46,835 nucleotides of DNA, from NCBI RefSeq assembly GCF_003667275.1, contig NZ_RCNV01000015.1:1-46835 (forward strand). The letters run 5' to 3'. This DNA comes from Mesonia aquimarina. GTDB taxonomy: Bacteria > Bacteroidota > Bacteroidia > Flavobacteriales > Flavobacteriaceae. The notes beneath the pieces are model-generated. The model ran no database searches, was not told the origin of the DNA, and was given only the letters and a program-made list of their open reading frames with translations. The position numbers and the translations under genes are program-made. Position 1 is the stretch's first letter, and every line of letters begins with the position of its first letter. Of this stretch, positions 41,111-46,835 are shown one piece after another.

Positions 41111-42139
41111 ATGAGTCATTCTGATAAAAAAATAAGTATTCCAAATACTTATCAGATTGCTGGTCTAACAACTTTTATTTACGCAACAATATTAATAGCC
41201 TTTATAATTTATAATCAATTTTTTTATGTTGACTGAACTTGGTTTCACGGTTTTACCACAAATGGATTTGCAGTTATAAATAGTTTAATTTGGATAGTAA
41301 TACTATTTATTTTTAAACGTTTTTTGAATAAGATACTCAATTACAGTAAAGCAAATTTATTGATTAACGCTTATCTAATTTTTTTGACAATTACTGTGAT
41401 TTTATTAGGAAATATAGTTTATAAATCCATAAAATTATATTTATCCCTTGAAGAAACCGAAAGTTTTAATGCCTTAAAAGCTTTCGCAACTTCTTCGATA
41501 TCAGGAGTAATATTTCTATTTATATCAAATATTGCCATTATTCTGCTTTGTATTTTATTAGGAAATCGTCTTAGAAAAATAGATGTTGTAGAAAAGAAAC
41601 TATTTCAAATTTTAGGATATTCTTTTATAGTTTACGGTATACTTACATTCCTTATCACATTTATAATAGAGAATGATACACCTCAATTTTTATCAAAAGC
41701 TATCGTGGTAATTTTAATCGGTCTAATTTTCAGAAAAGTTTATAGTATGGATTATTCAAAATTATATCCAACTCTAGGTTTCAATGATAAAGATAAAAGC
41801 AAAACACCAAAACCGCAAAAGCAAACTAAATTCGTGAAGAAAAAAACATTAGAAGGTATATCCAAGGGTTATCCTCAAAAAAATAAAGTCGTTAAAGATA
41901 AAAAGAATGAAAATATTACAACTGAAAATATTCCCGATATCAATATCGATAAACTTGAAAATAAAGATTTAGTTATTTCTTATTATGAAAATTTACCAAC
42001 CATAGAATTAAATAGACTAGAAAATATTGTTACCAATAAATATGGTAAAACTTTAATGACCGAACAAAAAGCTAATTTGATTAAATATTATATTGCTGAA
42101 AAAAAATTATATGATCATGAAAGATTTTTTCCCAAATAA
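41111..42139 (+). pseudogene. Polytopic membrane protein interrupted by an in-frame TGA
   Basis: One frame runs from ATG at 41111 (MSHSDKKISIPNTYQIAGLT) to TAA at 42137, 342 codons, broken only by TGA at 41234-41236 in FYVD-stop-TWFHGFTTNGF, where Trp (TGG) is the likely original. Downstream, four hydrophobic segments (INSLIWIVILFIFKRFL, LLINAYLIFLTITVILLGNI, ISGVIFLFISNIAIILLCIL, IVVILIGLIF) are followed by a Lys-rich cytosolic tail. A start at 41324 would give a 271-aa product without the first helices. It is preceded by a module remnant (CAATGCTAACCGTT). Confidence 0.75.
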
Positions 42140-42211
42140 AAAAGTAAAAAAACGGTGTAGTAAATACTAGGTCGTCCAAGCTCACGAACGCTTAATTATT
42201 AGGTTTAAACC

Positions 42212-42660
42212 CACATCTTTAATTGGACTGGATAGAAACACCTTTATCTCCTTTAAGGTTCCTTTTTAGTCCGGCATTATTACCAACTAATTGATTTCGC
42301 AAAGTAAGTAAACTGCATAGCTCTAAGTGAGCTGTAGTCTTTATATTACTTGGAATTAATTCTCCTCTATACAACCAAGCATAGCGAGCTATTAAATTGG
42401 CATCTAAATGATTGCTTTTTCTTTGACCACTCCTGATGATCGCTTGATTTTAAGAACTCTCCTCTTTTTCACTATCTAAATAGAATACTAATTTTAGGGA
42501 AGGATAGCCTGTATTCTCAAAACAGTAAAATACTTCGGAGGGTTTTACAACTTTTTAAACCCATTTTACAAGCTTTATATAACTACTCATCTCGTTGAAG
42601 AATTCTTTGTATAATTGAGCTTGAAACATCAATTCCTACGACTTCTGAATAGTTTTTCAT
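42212..42660 (-). pseudogene. IS110-family transposase remnant
   Basis: Minus-strand frames read MKNYSEVVGIDVS, FFNEMSSYIKLVKWV, KPSEVFYCFENTGYPSLKLV and DANLIARYAWLYRGELIPSN followed by LELCSLLTLRNQLVGNNAGL, the N-terminal DEDD half of IS110 transposases. Several frameshifts and stops interrupt it and the C-terminal half is absent. The ~130 bp on its 5' side (42661-42790) would correspond to the element's left end, the region that encodes the guide RNA in active IS110 elements. Confidence 0.8.
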
Positions 42661-42824
42661 ATTTTTACAATTAGAGTGAATAAATAGATTCAAAAACTAC
42701 TTCCTTTATCGGGGATTAAATTCTGATATTCCAAATGGTACTTTGCATCTGTATATAAAGAGAGGTCTGGTAATTATCGTGGAGCTGTATAGCTAAAACA
42801 TGTTAAACATCTCCTTTTTTCTAT

Positions 42825-42870
42825 TTTAAAGTTATTATTACAAATTAAAGAAACACGTTGTAGGTAATTT
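42825..42870 (+). repeat. Cassette module end of the second type
   Basis: TTACAAATTAAAGAAACACG is shared with 36550-36569. The following GTTGTAGGTAATTT (42857-42870) pairs 12/14 with AAATTACACACAAC (44033-44046) after the two-gene cassette 42873-43929. Confidence 0.7.
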
Positions 42871-42872
42871 GA

Positions 42873-43631
42873 ATGAAACAAAAATTATTTTTAATATCAA
42901 TCTTTTTGACTATGAATTTATTCGGACAAAAAAGAGATATAGAAAATTTGATTAATCAAGTTGCTAAAGGTGAAGTCCCTGAAAATTTTGAATACTATTT
43001 TTTAGTTCCTAAAAGTCTTGAACAGGAAAAAATAGAAAATTCATTAAAAAATTATCAAATCCGAGAATTGAGAAAGGTTGACAAAGATTTTCCTGAAAAG
43101 TTCATCAATGCTCAACCAATTAATGAGACTGTTAACTGGAAAAATTATAATCTGAGTGGATCAAGATTAGTTTCTGACAAATACAATTACAATCACATCT
43201 TGTCCCCACCACAAACGAAAAAAATAAAGTTTATCAAATACAATATTGCCCAGAAAAAATACGACAGCCTAATCGAAAATAAAGAACCATATACATTAAT
43301 ACTAAAAAAGAAATGGTTTTGGAATAAAAATAGAATTTGGAAGAATAAAAAACTTTACGCGGAATTTATTGAAAGTTGGAAGATGGATGATAAATACAAT
43401 CCAGAAGAAACAGTTTATTATCATTTTTCCAAACCAATATTTTCAGAAAATAAAAAATATGCTATAGTTTCTTTATTTAAAAAAAGAAGATGTAACGGAA
43501 ATGGATTTACAGGACTTTATAGAAACGACAATGGAATTTGGAATAAAGTAATGGAGTTTAATCAAGTAGAATCCAAAACAGTTTCGACACACATAATTTG
43601 CGAAGAGATAAGGATGGTTGACTATGAGTAA
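42873..43631 (+). CDS. Secreted hypothetical protein
   Basis: 252 aa with a signal peptide (KQKLFLISIFLTMNLFGQ). Mature chain rich in Lys, Asn and aromatic residues; CNGNGFTGLYRNDNGIWNKV near the end is followed by TIICEEIRMVDYE-like residues, two Cys possibly disulfide-bonded. The C-terminal half (YAIVSLFKKRRCNGNGFTGL) resembles a beta-sandwich common in Flavobacterial exported proteins of unknown function. It overlaps the next gene by 8 nt, so the two form a two-gene cassette. Confidence 0.7.
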   Translation: MKQKLFLISIFLTMNLFGQKRDIENLINQVAKGEVPENFEYYFLVPKSLEQEKIENSLKNYQIRELRKVDKDFPEKFINAQPINETVNWKNYNLSGSRLVSDKYNYNHILSPPQTKKIKFIKYNIAQKKYDSLIENKEPYTLILKKKWFWNKNRIWKNKKLYAEFIESWKMDDKYNPEETVYYHFSKPIFSENKKYAIVSLFKKRRCNGNGFTGLYRNDNGIWNKVMEFNQVESKTVSTHIICEEIRMVDYE

Positions 43632-43929
43632 TAAAAGAAGAAAAATAGTTGGAACCGGAATAATTTTCATATCATCTTTAATAATGGAATGTTATCTTGT
43701 TGACGGAGTTGCCTCGATCGGTTCATTTGGGTTAGTTGGATTTCTATTAAGATGGTTAAATTTCGACTTGATTGGATTGATTGGGTTAGCAAACCCTCTA
43801 TTTTTATCAAGTTTGTTTTTGTTTTTCATTAACAAGAAGTCAAAATTAGCTCTAATTACAAGCTTGATTGCTTCAATTTTGGCTATTTCTCTTACGCAGA
43901 TTGATGAAATAATAAAGAATGAAGGATGA
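43624..43929 (+). CDS. Small membrane protein, probably shortened by a nonsense codon
   Basis: 101 aa from the ATG at 43624, which overlaps the preceding stop. Three hydrophobic segments (TGIIFISSLIMECYL, IGLANPLFLSSLFLFFI, LALITSLIASILAISLTQI). After TGA at 43927-43929 the same frame continues with FSGKIIAYLLGYWLWTTSIF and LKPIILIL, clearly another membrane helix, up to the cassette arm. The original protein was therefore probably ~30 residues longer, with a Gly or Arg codon at the TGA. Confidence 0.65.
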   Translation: MSNKRRKIVGTGIIFISSLIMECYLVDGVASIGSFGLVGFLLRWLNFDLIGLIGLANPLFLSSLFLFFINKKSKLALITSLIASILAISLTQIDEIIKNEG

Positions 43930-44032
43930 TTTTCTGGAAAAATAATAGCATATCTATTAGGTTATTGGCTTTGGACAACCTCAATCTTTTTAAAGCCTAT
44001 CATCTTAATATTAAATGAATTATTAATGAAAA

Positions 44033-44202
44033 AAATTACACACAACACCGGTAACCCTTGCACAAGCCCTAACTTTCAAAAATACTTCATGAATGTAAAC
44101 CGCTTTTTGGTGTTTTTTATTCTTAGATTCCATAACCTTATGATAAAAATAGAGTTACTTATGTTATCCCGTTACAAATTAATATCTTTGTTAAGATAAA
44201 CC
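44033..44202 (+). repeat. Cassette module 11 with promoter (-7 TATCTTTG at 44183-44190)
   Basis: After the arm AAATTACACACAAC: CCCTTGCACAAGCCCTAACT, AAATACTTCATGAATGTAAA, GTTACTTATGTTATCCCGTT, TATCTTTGTTAAGA. Same order as modules 4 and 6, but ~13 bp between CCCGTTAC and the -7 element are deleted, leaving a shorter promoter spacing. Confidence 0.75.
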
Positions 44203-44216
44203 AGTCATAAAACATT

Positions 44217-44900
44217 ATGAAAGAAACTTACCGTATTCTCACACTATCTATCCTTTTATTTGGGACCAGTTATAATCTATCAGCACAGGATATTATTGAT
44301 ATACTATCTAAAAGATTATGCAAGTGTTCTGAAAAAAACGAAATTAAAAATGTTAATGAAATGAAACCTTGTTTTGAAGATTTGCTGATAACTAATTGGA
44401 AGGAAATCAAAGAATATTACAAAGCTGAAACAATGGACGAAATTAATCTGGAAGAACTCGGAAATAAAATCGGTGCTAAAATGATTAAAGAATGTCCATA
44501 TGTGTTAGACAACTTTTCATCTGGCTTTATGGTAGATGAAGAAAAAGTTGATAAACAACCTGATTTGAATTGCAACGATTTGAAAAAAGGAGACTTCTAT
44601 TACCTGATCGAAAGACCTGAAAACGGAATCATGGACACAACTTTCGTTACGATATCAAATGATATGTTTTTAGAACGAATGAAAAATGGAAAAACCTACT
44701 CTCTTCTGAATATAAAATGGAAAGAAAATTGCGCGTTTGATTTAATTTTTAAAGAAAGTAATGACCCAATGAAAAAAGAGTTGAGTAAAAAGGGTGATGT
44801 ATATGAATATGAGATATTAACTAATAGTAGTGAATCCGTCTTCTTAAAAACCACTTGGATGGACAGAAGCTATCAATTTGAATTAATAAAAATAAAATAA
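44217..44900 (+). CDS. Secreted hypothetical protein
   Basis: 227 aa, signal peptide ending NLSAQD. The first mature ~75 residues (DILSKRLCKCSEKNEIKNVN, EMKPCFEDLLITNW, IKECPYVL) carry four Cys in a helical arrangement frequent in exported Bacteroidetes proteins; the second part (LKKGDFYYLIERPENGIMDT, TFVTISNDMFLERMKNGKTY, then FDLIFKESNDPM) is beta-rich, suggesting a lipocalin- or barrel-like ligand domain. No function assigned. Single-gene cassette. Confidence 0.65.
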   Translation: MKETYRILTLSILLFGTSYNLSAQDIIDILSKRLCKCSEKNEIKNVNEMKPCFEDLLITNWKEIKEYYKAETMDEINLEELGNKIGAKMIKECPYVLDNFSSGFMVDEEKVDKQPDLNCNDLKKGDFYYLIERPENGIMDTTFVTISNDMFLERMKNGKTYSLLNIKWKENCAFDLIFKESNDPMKKELSKKGDVYEYEILTNSSESVFLKTTWMDRSYQFELIKIK

Positions 44901-44914
44901 GATTTTGCTATCAT

Positions 44915-45073
44915 GGTAATCGTTATCTAAACCCTAAATTTTAAAAATACTTCATCAATATAAACCGCGTTTAGGTTTTTTCATTCTTAGATTTCCTATA
45001 ATAAATAAAAATTGAATTACTTATGTAGTCCCGTTACCAATCAGAATAAATAAATATATTTGTTAGGGTATTA
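44915..45073 (+). repeat. Cassette module 12 with promoter (-7 TATATTTG at 45055-45062)
   Basis: AAACCCTAAATTTTAAAAAT, ACTTCATCAATATAAACCGC, GAATTACTTATGTAGTCCCG, TTACCAATCAGAATAAATAA, TATATTTGTTAGGG. GTT of CCCGTTAC is at the -33 position, 19 nt from the -7 element. The GAGTTGACCTAAATAT after it is arm-like, but I find no matching arm behind the next gene. Confidence 0.75.
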
Positions 45074-45106
45074 TGAGTTGACCTAAATATAAGACCAAAA
45101 AAAAAC

Positions 45107-46195
45107 ATGGATAAAAATCATATTTCTTTAATTATATTTCTTCTAATCGGTTCATTGGCAATTAGTCAGACCGATAAAGAAAAAGCAATTAATTTAGGAC
45201 AAAAGGCAATTAAATTGATGGATGAAGGGCAATTGGATAAATCTATTAAATTGTTAAAAAAAGCTGAAAATTTAGATCCTGACAGAATAGATTATCCATA
45301 TGAAATAGCTTATGCCTATTACAAAAAGAAAAACTACAAAAAAACAATTAAAATATTACATACAATTACTGACCACAAAGATGTAAGCGACTACATTTAT
45401 CAACTTCTTGGAAATTCCTATGATTATATTGACAAGCCCGAAAAAGCTTTGGAGACCTATAATATAGGAATGAAAAAATTTCCTGATTCAGGGAAATTTT
45501 ATTTGGAAGCGGGGCAAATTAAATTTTCTCATAAAAAATATGACGAAGCAATGGATTTATGGGAAAAAGGGATTAAGGTTGACCCCAACTACTCTTCAAA
45601 TTATTATAGACTTGCAAAATTATTTTCTTACACAAAAGAACGTATTTGGACATTAATTTACGGCGAATATTTTATGTTGCTCGAGCCAAATACAAAACGA
45701 ACGGAAGAAATCAGCAAATTATTATTTGAAAATTATAAAAAAAGTCGAGAAATGACTTCAGATTCAACTGTGGTATTTCACCTAACTGAAAAAGGGCACA
45801 ATATTAATCTTGCCGATGAGAAAAGTAAAAAAGGAATATTACCATTTGGTGGAACTTTTGCCCTTTCACTTGTAGCTACTACAGGATGGTTTAAGGAACA
45901 ATTAGACATTAAAGCTTTATATCAAGTAAGAAAAGATTTTTTAAATTACTGGTTTATAGAAAAGAAATTCAACCAAATATATCCAAATAAATTGTTCTCC
46001 ATACAAAAAGAAATTCAAGAAGCCACCTTTTTTGAAGCCTATACATATTGGCTATTATCAGAAGGCAGTTTAACTGAATATCAAAATTGGTACTCAGAAA
46101 ATGAGCAAAAATTTTCGGATTTTGTTAATTGGTTCAATAGAGAAAAAATTGATATAAGAAAAAAGGACTTTAATTCAAGAAAAGATTATAAATAA
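45107..46195 (+). CDS. Secreted TPR-repeat protein
   Basis: 362 aa with a signal peptide (ISLIIFLLIGSLAISQ). Residues ~20-190 hold about five tetratricopeptide repeats (AINLGQKAIKLMDEGQLDKS, YEIAYAYYKKKNYKKTIKIL, YQLLGNSYDYIDKPEKALET, FYLEAGQIKFSHKKYDEAMD, YYRLAKLFSYTKERIWTLIY). The C-terminal half (about 230-350) is helical without repeats (FGGTFALSLVATTGWFKEQL, FEAYTYWLLSEGSLTEYQNW). Members of this kind occur as multiple paralogues in Flavobacteria; function unknown. Confidence 0.8.
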   Translation: MDKNHISLIIFLLIGSLAISQTDKEKAINLGQKAIKLMDEGQLDKSIKLLKKAENLDPDRIDYPYEIAYAYYKKKNYKKTIKILHTITDHKDVSDYIYQLLGNSYDYIDKPEKALETYNIGMKKFPDSGKFYLEAGQIKFSHKKYDEAMDLWEKGIKVDPNYSSNYYRLAKLFSYTKERIWTLIYGEYFMLLEPNTKRTEEISKLLFENYKKSREMTSDSTVVFHLTEKGHNINLADEKSKKGILPFGGTFALSLVATTGWFKEQLDIKALYQVRKDFLNYWFIEKKFNQIYPNKLFSIQKEIQEATFFEAYTYWLLSEGSLTEYQNWYSENEQKFSDFVNWFNREKIDIRKKDFNSRKDYK

Positions 46196-46415
46196 AATAT
46201 TATAAGCAAAAACGTGTATAACAAATAAATACGTTATTTGAAAAACGAAAATTTTGGTATACATGGAAAGTCATCAATTTTTGTTTTAATGCTTAGAACA
46301 AAAAAGATCAAACTAAAAATAAAAATTTGTCTTGTGGCTCAACCAAAAAATTTAGTCCTTTTTACACACTACTTGTCATATGCAAACACGTTACATACCT
46401 TTTAAACAAACGAAC

Positions 46416-46742
46416 ATGAAAAAAAATTTTTTCAGATTTATACTAATGGTAATATTACCTCTTAGTAGTTTTTCCCAATCTAAAATTGAAACCTATACAA
46501 AAGAGGGAATTCAATATCACGATAAAGGAAGCTATGATAAAGCAATCGAATCCTACGAAAAAGCTTTAAAAATAGACCCAAAATCCACTTTATTAAACTA
46601 TGAAATTGCTCTAAGCTATTTTTCAAAGGGAGAGTATAAACGAGCTATAAAGCATTCGGATATTGTTTTAAAGCAGGGTGAGGATTTATTACTTCAAGCT
46701 TATATGACTAAAGGTGGAATTACTACATTAGACAGGACATAG
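46416..46742 (+). pseudogene. TPR protein truncated by an insertion sequence
   Basis: The frame opens at 46416 (MKKNFFRFILMVILPLSSFS, signal peptide to SQ) and contains two clear TPRs (EGIQYHDKGSYDKAIESYEK, YEIALSYFSKGEYKRAIKHS) before it ends abruptly ...MTKGGITTLDRT-stop, 41 bp before a transposase start. Related proteins are expected to continue with further repeats, so the last residues are probably insertion-sequence DNA. An ATG at 46380 would add 12 residues ahead of the signal peptide and is not preferred. Confidence 0.7.
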
Positions 46743-46835
46743 AGTTGAATGAATATTATTGCAAGTTGTTAACTTAGCATTTATGAGACGTAAAGCCAAA
46801 CATTACACTTTAGAGTTTAAACAGAAAGCAGTAGA
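46735..46835 (+). mobile_element. Left end of an IS3-type insertion sequence
   Basis: Begins near 46735, where the TPR reading frame is lost, and continues past the right edge. The exact end and its inverted repeat cannot be set from one side. Confidence 0.55.
46783..46835 (+). CDS. IS3-family transposase OrfA, 5' end only
   Basis: Seventeen codons are visible: MRRKAKHYTLEFKQKAV. The R(R/K)-x-(Y/F)-T-x-E-FK-x-x-AV pattern is the start of the helix-turn-helix DNA-binding OrfA of IS3-group elements. The rest lies outside the window. Confidence 0.7.
   Translation, partial: MRRKAKHYTLEFKQKAV

Noticed and set aside
41111-43929. TGA read as a sense codon (recoding)
   Set aside because: TGA ends several intact genes here (for example those stopping at 5818 and 23081), and one interrupted gene elsewhere has TAA instead, so decay is the simpler reading.

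Overview
The window looks like a chromosomal segment of a marine-type Flavobacteriaceae species (Bacteroidetes). The DNA is AT-rich, start sites lack strong Shine-Dalgarno sequences, and promoters fit the Bacteroidetes pattern (-7 element TAnnTTTG). Family content agrees: DUF6660 beside a CzcA-type pump, VF530, DKNYY, Reg_prop propellers, a large type II-C Cas9 and many short lipoproteins.

Layout. (1) 1-4.0 kb: the 5' two thirds of a CzcA/CusA heavy-metal RND pump with its DUF6660 partner, a decayed DUF1232 gene, a probable small RNA with its own promoter and terminator, and a phosphatase-like protein. (2) 4.1-11.7 kb: a first accessory block of single genes (RDD protein, DKNYY protein, secreted proteins, lipoprotein acetolactate decarboxylase, S41 peptidase, propeller lipoprotein), partly separated by related noncoding modules. 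(3) 11.8-17.5 kb: ordinary genes (helicase-like, ThiE-like, J/KTSC protein, VF530, MscS channel) and two copies of a ~240 bp intergenic repeat. (4) 17.5-25.25 kb: an XRE regulator, then a complete type II-C CRISPR-Cas locus. The order is tracrRNA (minus), cas9 (plus), a REP-associated tyrosine transposase (RAYT), cas1, cas2, and an array of nine repeats and eight spacers read on the minus strand. (5) 25.25-29.4 kb: a Fur-family regulator divergent from a thioredoxin-reductase-like gene, a small protein and a methyltransferase, with two matching operators between them; then a conserved 601-aa protein. (6) 29.9-46.8 kb: a second, larger accessory block of one- or two-gene cassettes, interrupted by an IS91-like element, an IS110 remnant and, at the right edge, an IS3-type element.

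The most unusual feature is the cassette organisation of blocks 2 and 6. Many genes lie between homologous ~100-190 bp noncoding modules that end in a promoter (TATATTTG followed by TTAG). In addition, the sequence just 5' of a gene is complementary to the sequence just 3' of that same gene over 9-16 nt, and the arm sequence differs from cassette to cassette while pairing is kept. The topology resembles integron cassettes (start of a cassette complementary to its own terminal recombination core), but no integron integrase is visible and the arms do not fit the canonical integron core. The cassettes carry mostly secreted or membrane proteins and one toxin-antitoxin pair, and several are decaying through nonsense mutations.

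The CRISPR locus is also informative. Catalytic residues of Cas9 and Cas1 are intact. A RAYT sits between cas9 and cas1 with a REP-like hairpin in front of it and a perfect 33-nt palindrome inside its coding sequence. tracrRNA and array are both on the strand opposite the cas genes, the repeats contain a near-consensus Bacteroidetes promoter, and the array ends in an intrinsic terminator that shares bases with its last repeat.
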